Positions 22,683 through 33,759 of a stretch of DNA of 64,000 nucleotides are shown piece after piece. The stretch is taken from NCBI GenBank assembly GCA_033439685.1, contig JAUEDM010000002.1, positions 5,208,001 through 5,272,000 of the forward strand. Direction: 5' to 3'. A program made the translations under genes and the position numbers. The notes below the pieces were generated by a model. That model was not told the origin of the DNA. It did not search any database and saw nothing but the letters and a program-made list of their open reading frames with translations. This DNA comes from Apodospora peruviana. Lineage: Eukaryota > Ascomycota > Sordariomycetes > Sordariales > Lasiosphaeriaceae. How positions within the stretch are numbered: the first letter of the stretch is position 1; every line of letters starts with the position of its first letter.

Positions 22683-23841
22683 ATGGCGTTCGGAAACAGC
22701 GTCTCCGCGCTCCTTGAGACATATTCGAACTGTCTGGCTCTTCTGAAGGCGTTTAAGCACCACGATGGGAATAGCATCCTCGGCGCCGATGGGCAAAAGG
22801 CTCGCCTGCGCAAGTCTTTGAAGGCCGATCGCAAGCTGGTCGAGCGCACTTACTCGGCCAAACTGTCCCAAGCAGGCAGTCGGCTCGAGAAAGGCGACGG
22901 TGAGAGACCTCTCAACTCTTGCGCTCATTCATCTGTTGCTAACCAGCATGCAACGAAAAGGTCGGGCCATATCTGTCCTGGATCGCATCCTGAAGAAGCT
23001 CAGGGCGGCTATCGCGAGCTTGCTTCGTCTTGGATCGAACAGGAAGAATCAACCGGCCCTGGATTATGACTCTCTCAAATCGCTGTCGAATGCTTCCCGG
23101 ATAGAAGCCATCCAGGCGATCGACCATCTCTCACGCCGCTTGAGCAGCTCACCCTCTCGCTCAACTTTGATCTCTTACTCCTCCACTTCTTCTTCGTCCA
23201 GGTCATCCACTACCGCTACGCCTCCTCCAGGTCACACTCGGCGTTCCAAACGGCATGCTTCGTCGCCGTCGTCGTCGTCGTCGTCTGGCTCATCAGGAGG
23301 ATCTTCGAGACTGAGAAAGAGTGCTTCTTCTCCTTCTGCTCAAAGTCAGGACCCATTGAGGAAGAAGACCCCACCTATCATGGAAGAAGAATACAAGGAC
23401 GATGGGGAAGCGATCCTCCCAGCAGCAGCACCAGTCACGAATAATAAGCAAAAACACAGCTCATCCAAAAAGAAATCTTCGTCCAAATTAAGGAAAGGAG
23501 AAGGCGAAAAGAAGCAGCCTCATCACGGCGGCTCCAATCGCAGCAGCCAGGGTGACCGGAACAGCAGTCCAAAAGATCGGGCACTACCGGCAGCAGCACC
23601 AGCACAACCTAATCGGATTTCGATGATGTCCGTCGCTACCGATAGCACCAACCTAGGCGAGATACCGGAACGGAAATGGCGTACTTACCACCACGCCGCC
23701 GCAGTCAGTTACAGCTCGGACGAGTACAACGTCGCTCCGTTGTACCCGCTGAAGCCTTACGCGACGCCGGAAAGAGTCAAGAAGAAGCAGTCACCCAGGT
23801 TCTGGGGAGGCCTGTTTGGGCGAAACAGGAAAGATAACTGA
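22683..23841 (+). CDS. Unidentified Ser/Lys-rich protein
   Basis: Predicted exons 22683-22899 and 22961-23841, giving 365 residues. I do not recognise a named domain. Residues 1-115 look helical and ordered (MAFGNSVSALLETYSNCLALLKAF, then ADGQKARLRKSLKADRKLVERTY and a helix with LDRILKKLRAAIASLLRLG). This pattern recurs in fungal hypothetical proteins. Residues about 140-300 are Ser/Lys/Arg-rich and probably disordered. The C-terminus has a Tyr-containing stretch (WRTYHHAAAVSYSSDEYNVAPLYPL) and a basic end with RFWGGLFGRNRK. The GTGAGA donor is clear. The acceptor at 22960 was chosen by reading phase and is the weakest point. Confidence 0.6.
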
Positions 23842-25134
23842 TTTGGTCAACGAGACGGCAGAAGTTGGATTGAGATCCGTGATTTGGCGAGCATAGCCGA
23901 TTTCCTTTGCTCCAGCGGTACAAGTACCTATTTCCCTCTTTTTCTTTGCTTAAGACTGTCAAACATATACCTTTTATTTCAACAGGATCTGGAATTGGAA
24001 GCCGATGTCAGTGGTGGGTAGATCGATTGTATTCATGGAAATAACAATACAGTTTTCACTTTCTCTTGGGAGAAGACTAGAGGGCTGGAGAGTTTACTTC
24101 GTTGCGGATCGGAGTCGTCGTCATCGTTCTGTCGCAGCATCCGAGACGGACCGAGACCCACGAGGCGATCCGCTCCGCATCGTCTCGGCACCAGACCCAA
24201 CGGCATATGTGGAGTGCGCAAACGTGTGGGGTTTGTACGCTTGGATCTGGATGCATTTATGCGCCAAGATGCATGCCATGATGCCACAACAAAGAACATC
24301 TGCAACGGTTTTTATATCTTACAAACGCAAATAACTAGAGTACATAAGGTAGGTATCTCATCTCTCTTTCAGATGTTTAATATACATACTTTAAGGATTG
24401 GATTGTCATTTACTCAAATGTGAAAATAACGCAATTACCTAATACGGGACCTTATTTGTTAATTACCTAGGTATGGACAGTTCACGATGCAGCGAGAGGG
24501 TGCAAGTTGGAAATCTAAACTAGAAGAAATAATTAAACCGAAGCTGAAATGCCCTAACGAAATACAGATAGAGAGAGATTTTATGTTGTTCAATATCATT
24601 ACATCATCTCTCGCGGAAATGCTTGTTGGTTCGGTGGTTCAGTTGTGTGATGCGCAGTCGCAGTTCCCAAGTTTTATGCTTGTCGATTTTTAACCAGCAT
24701 TGACTCGTTTCGGAAATTCCTTGGCGAGTATCTCTCGCGTTCTGGAACATACACGTAAAGAATGTTTACCTGCATGGTACATTGCAATGATCGACCTTTT
24801 CGGGACATCTTCTTTTGGGTGTCGGTTTGGAAGTCTTGCTGAAACAGTTACTGCGGGTTCTTCTTCCCGCCCGCTCCTTGCCATGACTTACATGGAAGAT
24901 CAACACACCTACTGGCGGCGTCGTTGTTTAAAGAGGTGACATGTCCCGCCATTATTTCATGTTTGGGAGGATTTCTCCTGTCGATATAAAGCTTCGAGTT
25001 TGATATTTTTTTCTCCGTTGTATCTTATTTGTGATTATTGATAACGTATCTGTCTAATTGTTCTCTTCTGATTCTAACTTCAAGCTGGTCTTTATCTAAT
25101 TACGTCACAAACACCAACCCCGATTTCATTCAAA
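23842..25134. other. Intergenic, 1.3 kb, A/T-rich
   Basis: No supported gene. The stretch contains GTAGGTA/ACCTAGGTA-type short repeats (about 24345-24480), and its right end is the PEBP gene promoter and leader. Confidence 0.5.
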
Positions 25135-25948
25135 ATGATGGTCCCAAGATCTCTCGCCGCCCTGGTGGTAGCAGCAACGGCCTCCTTGGCCGCAACACCG
25201 GCCGGCTTCGAGCCCGCCTCGACCACAGACCTCTATGTATTATTCAACGGCACAGCTGCTCTGAACGGTCAAGCCATGCCTAGACTATGTATGTTTTAAC
25301 TCCCCAAACTCACTTCAAGCCATCCCATCACAGCCATGATAACTAACATCAGTAGCAACAACAACCCAACCCATGCTAGGGACAACAACCCGTCTAAACG
25401 GTTCCAGTTACGCCGTCCTCATGATCGACATCGACATCCCAACCAACACCCCTCCAGAGACAAACACGCTCCTCCACTGGATGCAGACCGGTCTAACTCC
25501 AGCAACAACCGCGACCAACATCATGACTTCCGGCGGGCGCGCCATCCAGCTTTTTTTGTTGGAGAATCGAACCCAAACGGAACCGGTGGTCACCTACTTC
25601 GGTCCGAATCCGCCCGCCCGCACCCCGCTCAGCCACCGGTACACCCAGATCCTCGTCGATACGAGCGGTGTGACGGCCCAGTCCATAAACGGGCTCCAGT
25701 CAGCTGCCGGAACCAGACCCGCGATCGGGTTCAACGCGAGCGCGGTTCTTGAGGACGCTAATCTCGCAAACAAAGTAGTGGCGGGGAATTTCTTTAATGT
25801 CACGAACCCCGGGCCGGTGATGGGGGTTGCTACCAACACGACTGGTACCACCGGAAACAATAACACAGTTACGGCTGGTGCTGCCCGTGCTGGTACGTAT
25901 GGTACTGTTGCCTTGGGTGCTGTGGCTATTAGTGCGCTGTTTCTTTGA
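25135..25948 (+). CDS. Secreted GPI-anchored PEBP-family protein
   Basis: Two exons: 25135-25288 and 25353-25948, giving 249 residues. A signal peptide is clear (MMVPRSLAALVVAATASLAA); the ATG three bases later is an equally good start. The core carries the phosphatidylethanolamine-binding protein pattern: YAVLMIDIDIPT (the D-x-D-x-P motif), LLHWMQTG, TYFGPNPP and HRYTQILVD. The Ser/Thr/Asn-rich tail ends in a hydrophobic helix (GTVALGAVAISALFL), typical of GPI-anchor signals. PEBP-like secreted fungal proteins bind lipids or small ligands; the substrate here is unknown. The intron (GTATGT donor, CAG acceptor) joins MPRLLATTTQPM in phase. Confidence 0.85.
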
Positions 25949-27917
25949 GTGAGCGGTCAATTATTGTTGGAGTTTCGGTGGATATATATATAGGTAAACT
26001 CTGAGTACATATGGATTTGTTTGAGAATAGGTTGACGGTTGTTTGGTGTTAATAATGAAAGGATGGCTTTGCGGATTTGTTTGGCGGCAGCTTCTTTCCG
26101 AGTACGTAGTATCTGATAAGAGAGACGAAACTTCAGTGTTTCATGAAATCTAGGTAGACATGCTTTACTATTGATACTCAGTCACCTCTTACTTGCCAGC
26201 TTCCATTTTGAGAGACGTGACCGAGCCGAGACACGAGGGACCCGGCATATGAAGAAGAACATGGCACAAGATGCTGTCTTTGGACCCTCGTCCATAGCTC
26301 AAGGCAGGTTGGTGATAGCACATAGAGACAGGGGAACGTCGGTCACATAGGATGCTGGCAACTTTGTCATGTCCATATGGTAGGTTCAGCCAAACACGGG
26401 GGCATTCTGCATACTCTACCAGAAGCGGCCACTTCGGCAGGACCAGCGGATGGGGTCTGCCACTTGAGAAGCGAAGAACACCATGCAGCCCAAATGAGGA
26501 AAGTCGATGCAGAACAGTCCGCTAGAGCAAAGAAATCTTATACTGGATGGTAATGACCCCTTTTGTTTTTTCTTCGATGCAGGTTGTGGTGTGTTCACCG
26601 GGCGACAGTAGATTTGTAGCTGGATGTGTCCAGGGATGGGCATGGCTAGTGGTGGCACCTGACCCCTTTTCCACTCCGCCAGAATACCTCGCCAAACAAG
26701 GGGGTATCCCTGGACGAAAGGGAGCACTAAAACAAGGAAAGGGTTGTTTGTAAAGAATTAAAGTGGTTGATTCAATCCGCTTGGTTATCCGGGACTTGTG
26801 CATCATCAAGAGATAAGAATTGCGGTATAAGAGTCATAGAATGATATGGTTGCGGTAACCCCTTTTATTGTTTTGATGATGCGACTCAACACTACGTTTG
26901 GTTATTTGTATTGACTCTGGGGTGGTCAGATCGGGGGGCATGCGGGGGAGCACACGTTGATGAGCAACTTGAAATGCCGGGGTGAAGGCGATTTGGAGTG
27001 CTCGCAACCGGTCGGGGTGGGGCGGTTGCCTGGAGCCGACGAAGGCGGATCGATTTTGCGGCAAGTATAAATAGGGTCCCGGCATCCCCAAACCTCGAGA
27101 AATCGGGACGAAATCTGTCTCTTTTTCTCTTACGATTTGGAGGGGTGGTGGTGTTCGAAACTGCTGCCCGTTTTTTCGTCTTTTTGGTTGCGACATGTTC
27201 GGAGCTGTGGACGCTAAAGTCCGAAGCCGTTGGTTGGTCTTTTGCGCAATTAACAACTCTTAGCGGCGGGTGCCGAGAAACCCACCTGCAAACGCCCGTG
27301 CCACCCCGATCTCATTCTCGGCTGAGCCACAGCTGGGCACACCCACCACTTTCCAGGGCTGCGCGCTGCAGCAGTGCACCGTGCACGTGTCTAGGCGCGT
27401 AACCAAGGCCCGGAAAGGCGTAAGGACAGCTCCCCCACTTCGCGTCGCCTGCCCCGTTCCATGTTTGGAGACGTTGGACCAGGCCAACTCCACTGCCAAA
27501 CTCAACGGTCCCTAGGCCAATATTCAAATCAATACAGAGCTTTCTTTCTTCCGTTTGCGTATGCGCAGTACGGTCTTGTGCATACGCAGACGCTCAAAGA
27601 CTTTTCTCCGTTCGTTTTGCAATTATCGTCTATTTTTGGTGGTGGTGTTGTTGCATGTCTGGAATCCTGACAATCACGTCTCGACAGCTTTCCGCTCCCC
27701 GAAAGTGGTTGACCCACCGACGCGACTAAGCCAGACGCGACTTCGAGCGATGAAACCAGCCTCTTCAATTCAGCCTTCCCGTTGTTCAACCCGCAATTGA
27801 TTCCCTTTCTCAACACCAACATCCCGCCGACAACGTATTTTCTCCACGACACCGATAATATCACGACCACCTGCAGTTAATTGCTTGCAATAGCGGCATC
27901 GCGCCGCGGACGTGACC
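25949..27917. other. Intergenic, 2 kb, upstream of the Ams2/Spt21-like gene
   Basis: No supported gene. Open frames on both strands lack signatures. The part from about 27500 is probably the 5' leader of the next gene, because it is CAAC/TTTC-rich with few alternative signals. Confidence 0.5.
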
Positions 27918-28346
27918 ATGGCCACCCCAAATAACTCGTGGCCTACGCCCTCTCCTCAACCTCCCGTCCAGGTAGGAGATGACCTAGGCTTGCAGATGAG
28001 GCCGATGGCATGTGAGTGCACCGTGTTCTGCCACCGATGGTGGCAGTTTCTCTAATCTGGGTCTCCTGCAGTGAAAGTCCACTACACCTTCGATCGTGAC
28101 AGCCAGGTCAACTGTCTGGCACGATGGCCCCATATTCTCACAGTCCAGACAGTGCCACTGGACGAACGCAGCACGATAGGCGTTGTCGACCTCCGAACCT
28201 GTCTTCAGGCTATTGCACAATGCAGCCCCGAGATCGTGAACCAGCAGGAAAACGACTACACCGTCTACGCCTACGATTATTCCGAGCCGGACCTTCCCTT
28301 GGTCGGACAGGGTATGCTTTCATGGGGCCTGGACATGAGCAGTCAC

Positions 28347-28402
<56 letters not shown>

Positions 28403-29727
28403 ATTGGTGACTGGACGTGTGACGCGGAATCTTCTGGCAATATTGAGTAACGGGAGCAGGGAGACGCTTGAGGTCAAATTGAAGCTCACGGCGGTTGCCA
28501 AAATGCACCGTGCTAGCTCTTTTGGCCTGGATGCACTCTCTACTCCCACTGATGCGGCATCTTCAGCCGAATGGAACTCATTTCTCCAGTCCAACCCATT
28601 ACTGGGCCATTCCGGGAACGTTGCCTCGATACCCTCGCCTGCCCTTCCTCCAGCCCAGTTCACCACCGGAGTGAACGATAACAGGTTCATGGATATGAGG
28701 ACCGACTACACTCAGCATCAACCCACTCAGCATCAACCTATTCGACCAGCCAGCATTCCTCCTCCGCCCACGGCTTCTATCCCCCTTGCGAGCATCCCGT
28801 CAGCCATCTCGAATACAAACACCACATCCGCAGGGCCTGGAGAGAACGCACCGTCACCTGCGAACCCTTCAACGGCCGAAATATCCAATGACAAACCAGC
28901 TAGGCCATCATCACGGCCATCCTCGAGGGCTTCTCGGAGCAAAGCCCCGACAGGCAGGCCTAGAGGACGGCCTCGCAAAAAGCCTGTAGAGACCGGAAAC
29001 ACCTCTGCAGCTGAAGAGGCTACCGATGGCGATGAAGGTCCGCAGAGGAAACGGGCCAAGGTCACCAAGGCAGAATACAACACATTAGCGCCGTTCGGCT
29101 CAGCACCAGACTCGCTCAGGGTAGCTGCCAGCACCTCTGGTTCTCTACGTAACATGAGGCCAATTGGCGTTGGAGGCAACGGACCTGCTGGGAATCACGT
29201 GCAAGACGTACCTCGTGCGCCTACACCGGTGCCGGATATGTCGCGTTTGCCGAAGCAACATGCGAGAAGTTTCGAGAAAAGCAAATCTGAGGTTATGATG
29301 GATTCGGAGAACGGCGCTACTTACCGATCAAGATTCAGCCAGCCTGTCCTGCAGAGGAGTCAAAGCATGGACGCCCACTCGCCAGCAGATTCAGCAGTTC
29401 AGTCACCAGATCAAGGTTACACGCCCGAAGACAGCCCTGCTGACCTTGGCTCGTCACCTCCGGTTCCCCGGGCCAGTGCTTATATGCGAACTAGCCCAAT
29501 GCCTTCGAGCCCCATTCTGCCGGCTATGCCGATGCAGCCAGTCGACTCTGGGTTTATGAGCGGGGGCATCGACGACTACTTTGATGACGAGGAAATGCTA
29601 CAAGATCTCCCTCAAGATCAAGGACAAGATCTGCCTGGAGGACGGCAAAGACAAGTAACACAGGCTCCTCCGCCACTAGTCCACAAGTCAAACGGCCGGA
29701 AGCGTGCTCCACAGCAGCAGCAGCAGC

Positions 29728-29771
<44 letters not shown>

Positions 29772-32146
29772 CGGCAACTCTCGAACTTTCCTTTCCAGGA
29801 GGTTCATCCCGGCCCCCCAGAGCTCTTACCCACGAAGAGTATTTTCAATCCTGCTGGAAAGACCAAGACACTCAACAGGGTGGCAGCGGCGGCAGCGGCT
29901 GCTGCTTCGGCTTCTGCTCCACCTCCGGAACGGCCTGTCAGCCAGCCTCTTCAGCGGGCTGTGACCGACCCAAGTCCTTTCCTTGAACAGGAACCAGCCA
30001 CACAAGGACGATCGATCAGCCAACAGCCCCTGATAGAGTCGGTCCAAGAAATGCTCGAGCCTCAGTTGTCACAATCAGAACCACCGCCTCAACTCTCACA
30101 ACTCAATGGGCACCACTCACCACCATCAGAGACTCATGTTCCTCAAGGACAGTCTCCTAATGAGGTATCGATAAACGAGACACCCGAGCCATCCCAGCAG
30201 GATATCGCTCAGCTGGATGTTAACGGCCATTCTAGTGTGACAATGCCAGTCTCTATGCCCGTCCCAGAGAGACCGGTGGATGAGCCTGTCTCGGCCCTGC
30301 CGCTGCAGCCGGCTTCTAGGCCTGCTTCTAGACGTGTCTCGAGAAGCCCTCCAGCAGTCGTTCCTGCCAGTGATCCGGCCCCCGAACCAATTCTGACATT
30401 GCCTCGCGCCTTTATGTCGGAAGCGCCCTGCCCAGCCAGCGACGCTGCGGATGGTGCCCAATATAACAAGAATCTCGTAAAGAAGCAGTCAATCAAGGAA
30501 CGCCTCGAGACCGCGATCCAGAAGGGGGAATCGCCTCCCTTTTGCAACAACTGTGGAGCCATCGAAACCCCAACATGGCGGAAGATCTGGACGCAGGATC
30601 ATAAGGGCGTTCCAGGGTTTCACGAATTTTCGGATAAACCGGGATATGTGACCATGATTGAGATTCTTCAACGAGAACCCGACGGAAAGCCCTCCATGTA
30701 CAAGTTGGTCAAGAAGAACCTTGGCCCTAAAGACGATAAAAAAGTGTGGAAGGAAACACTTTTGTGCAACCGTGAGTTTACCGTTCGGTTGGGCAAAGCC
30801 TGACGAAGATCGAAGAGATGCTGACCAAAGTAGCTTGTGGTATTTGGTTAGCCAAGTTCAAGGGCCATCGACCGCCTGATCGGTGGGACAAAGACGCTGC
30901 TCGGCTGAACCAGCCCCGCAAGAAGCGCGAAGCCAAGGGAGGGAACTCCCGTTCCAAGAAGTCGCGCACTAAGAGTGATGCGCAAATGAATCCGACCTCT
31001 GAGGCCTACTTTACCACAGATCCAATTGGCCCAGGAGATCGACTTTCACCCAAATACGAAAACGGCGAGGAATCGAGGCGCCAGAGCGTGGTCGACGATT
31101 GCAACGAGCACATCCAGATTCAAATTTTACAGGACGAGACTTTAAACTCCCGTAGCTCTCCAAAGCAGCGCGGGCCGGGATCAACCCACTCGAGGGGTAG
31201 TGGAACTGCGGACAGCCCCATCGCGGTAGAGGATGATTTCGGCACCACAAAGAGGCTGCTCTTCCCATCGCCTAGAAAGGATGGAGTACCCAAGGTGCTT
31301 GGAGAGCTTGCCGTTAACATCGTCCAAACCACCACAATTATCCAGGAGTCCAAGTCCGCAGGCCCGGGCAAAGAGAACGCGAACCGTCAACAGGCGTTAA
31401 ACCGGCCAACCACACCAACTCCTGACGACCACGATGACCTAGAGCAGGAGCTCTTCGGAACCCCTCCACGCCCATCTACGCCGACTTCCAAGGCCCCACC
31501 TGGCCAGTTCAAGACGCCAAGCCGCGCGACGCCGAGCCATCGCCCCATCACTAGGAGTATCTCGCGATCGATTGCGAAGTCACCGGGTCAGCTCTTGCTC
31601 CAGCTCCAGAGGACGCCATCCAAGACACCCCGCTCGACACGGTCCAGTAATGCTGCACTGCTGTTCAGCGGAGGTGGCGGAAGCACTAAGCGACGGAGTC
31701 CTCGCCACGCGCACTTTGCTCTCGACGAAGACCTCATCCAACACGGACAGTTCGGGAGCAGCGATACACCCTTCACGACGACGCTCCACCAGCTACTTAG
31801 CGAGGCTAACGACTTCACTTCGGGCTCGCCGTCACATGGCCTAGGGGAATTCGATCTATCACAGCTGCCATGCTTGGACAGCGACGACGTTACTCAGCAT
31901 GCCATGTTGGATTTTGGTAATTATCTGAGCACGGATTTAATCATGCCGAGTTCGCCGCCCTTGATGAGAAGCCACAGCACTCTCAGCCTGGGCGGTACGC
32001 TGAGCGGTGGTGGTGGTGGTGGTGGAAACACGACCATTGACAGTCTATTGGCACAAATGGCCGCTGATGGTGGCATGATGGGTTTAGGACTCAAGGGGGA
32101 CAACCCGCACCATCAGCGTGATATTGCACGCGAGAAGGGGAATTGA
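27918..32146 (+). CDS. Ams2/Spt21-like GATA-finger regulator with polyQ tracts
   Basis: Exons 27918-28011, 28072-30771 and 30834-32146, giving 1368 residues. The N-terminal block (LKVHYTFDRDSQVNCLARWP through LTAVAK) matches the Ams2/Spt21 N-terminal domain; those proteins control histone-gene transcription, and fission-yeast Ams2 also supports CENP-A loading. A GATA-type zinc finger uses Cys856, Cys859, Cys930 and Cys933. The second pair, CNPCG, is created exactly at the last splice site (GTGAGT donor, GTAG acceptor). The loop between the pairs is about 70 residues, far longer than the 17-18 of a standard GATA finger. An AT-hook-like GRPRGRPRKK lies near residue 295. Two Gln runs of 19 and 20 residues lie in disordered sequence. 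The C-terminal third is Ser/Pro-rich. Confidence 0.82.
28347..28403 (+). repeat. CAGCAA hexanucleotide array encoding 19 Gln
   Basis: Almost perfect alternation of CAG and CAA codons, just after the N-terminal domain of the Ams2/Spt21-like protein. Confidence 0.95.
29712..29771 (+). repeat. CAG then CAA array encoding 20 Gln
   Basis: Five or so CAG codons followed by a pure CAA run in the middle of the same gene. It has a different codon pattern from the first array, so the two arose separately. Confidence 0.95.
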
Positions 32147-33304
32147 ACCGGTGTGTGAATTTATTGATATGTGAGAGATGAGGAAGAGGCGAATACCCCG
32201 ACTGGCAACCTATGAACGATATTATCTTGTTCTGATATTTTTGGCGTTTATCTTTTTAATGGTCTGGTTGTCTTGAGAGAATCAACCGGATCCAGGAGCG
32301 GGGAGCGGAGCAATTACTATGATTGTTATGATTTGGTTGATCATCTTTATACCTTTTTATTGTTATCTTTAGGAAGTCTAAGGAGGGAAAGTGTAGATAC
32401 TGGCAGGTAAGCAGGCAGGTAAGCAGGCAGGTAAGCAGGCAGGTAAGCAGGACAGCTCAAGCAAGCAAGGCGTTCTTTTTGTTTTCGGCTTCCCTGTATT
32501 CTCTGCAGGATAAGAGCGGGTTGAGGGGATCAAATAGCAGTTACAAGTAAATAAAAGAGTTTATACATTGAACATGCGTACCGTAATGTAGGTTATGTTT
32601 ATTTTTCTCATCGCAACTCGGGAGGTCCTCTCATAACAACGTACCGAGTTTTGCTATGCTCTTTCCCTTATTTGTTTATTGTGATCATTAGCCTCGAAAC
32701 CCGGATCTATGGGTTGCTTTCGATATGGATCAGTTGTAGTACTGGTTGTGAATGACGACTCGAGCGGTGGTTGATTGGTTGATCTCGAGGGGAGTGAGTG
32801 ATGATATTTTTGCGTCATATGTGTGTACGGTATCAAGCACTGTAAACTCTTACCTGGCGCATCTTGCCCGTATGTAATGCGAACTCTTTAGCACACTCTA
32901 GTTCTTCAGTTTTGCATTTTAACTGTTTATAATCTTAGGTATCTGCGTGGCATGTAGTGCCTCTTATATACATGCAAGCTGGTGTTTTGTGATCCGGTAT
33001 AATCCTCTATCTTCACCCAGAGATGAAATCGCTCTTCTCATTCCCTGTTGATACATACCCGCGAACTTATTTCTGGACGAATGGAACTTGCGACCTCCTG
33101 TATACCTACCCACCACCCATATGTTAGAGATGCGAGAGCCATTAGTGGCAGAGATATGTATCAAGTTCCCATTCTGGTATCTCACTACATACCTATCGTA
33201 GCTACCTTAAGTAGATTGGGTAGGTTAGGTCTGAAGGCGAGATCGATGGCTATGCTTCTTCACCCATCTATCCATTCACCTTGGCCTATGAACCTGTTTA
33301 TCTC
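32147..33304. other. Intergenic between two convergent gene ends
   Basis: 1.2 kb with no gene seen. It includes a 12-bp tandem repeat at 32402-32451. Confidence 0.5.
32402..32451. repeat. Tandem repeat, 12-bp unit (AAGCAGGCAGGT), about four copies
   Basis: Perfect or near-perfect copies placed about 260 bp past the Ams2/Spt21-like stop codon. Confidence 0.9.
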
Positions 33305-33759
33305 TCACTGGTCATAAGTAAAGATCGACTTATGTTGGTGAGCTATCTCAACAACGGTATTGGCGAGGTTGAAATCTGTGAGTTGTGAGTGTAAGCACAG
33401 ATTCTAACATTTCAGCCTGTGAGAAGATATTTTTCTTACCCACGCCCGTGCCCAGATCCATCGAGCTGAGAACCTTGACCGAGAGGTCTGGGTTCACCTT
33501 GCCGATCAGCTGGACACCACTACCTGCTGCGAGGTGCGAGTCCTATCACCTAGTCAGTCTTCCTTTTGTTTCTTCTTCTCGTCCCATATCAGTCCTCTGA
33601 CAAACATACGCGGTTCAGATGGGCAGTGATGTTGCCGTCGGCGTCGATGACGGCCTCATCGCCGCGCAACTGCATGACCTTGCCGACGACCATGACATTC
33701 TTGCCCACGTACGAGTTGAGATAGGCGCAGGTGATGCGCGGGGTCGAAGTTGCCTCCAT
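33305..33759 (-). CDS. rfa3: Replication protein A subunit 3 (RPA14)
   Basis: Three exons: 33759-33610, 33542-33440 and 33375-33305, giving 107 residues, the usual size. RPA3 is the small OB-fold subunit of the single-strand DNA-binding heterotrimer used in replication and repair. The product reads MEATSTPRITCAYLNSYVGK, then NVMVVGKVMQLRGDEAVIDADGN, then VQLIGKVNPDLSVKVLSS and a C-terminal helix DFNLANTVVEIAHQH. This is the Rfa3 OB fold in order. All junctions keep phase (donors GTATGT and GTAAGA). The C-terminal helix that would join the trimer core is in the third exon. Confidence 0.92.

Noticed and set aside
26834..27402. Open frames on both strands of about 135-140 codons
   Set aside because: Mutually overlapping, basic/Pro-rich and without any family match; likely leader DNA of the downstream gene.
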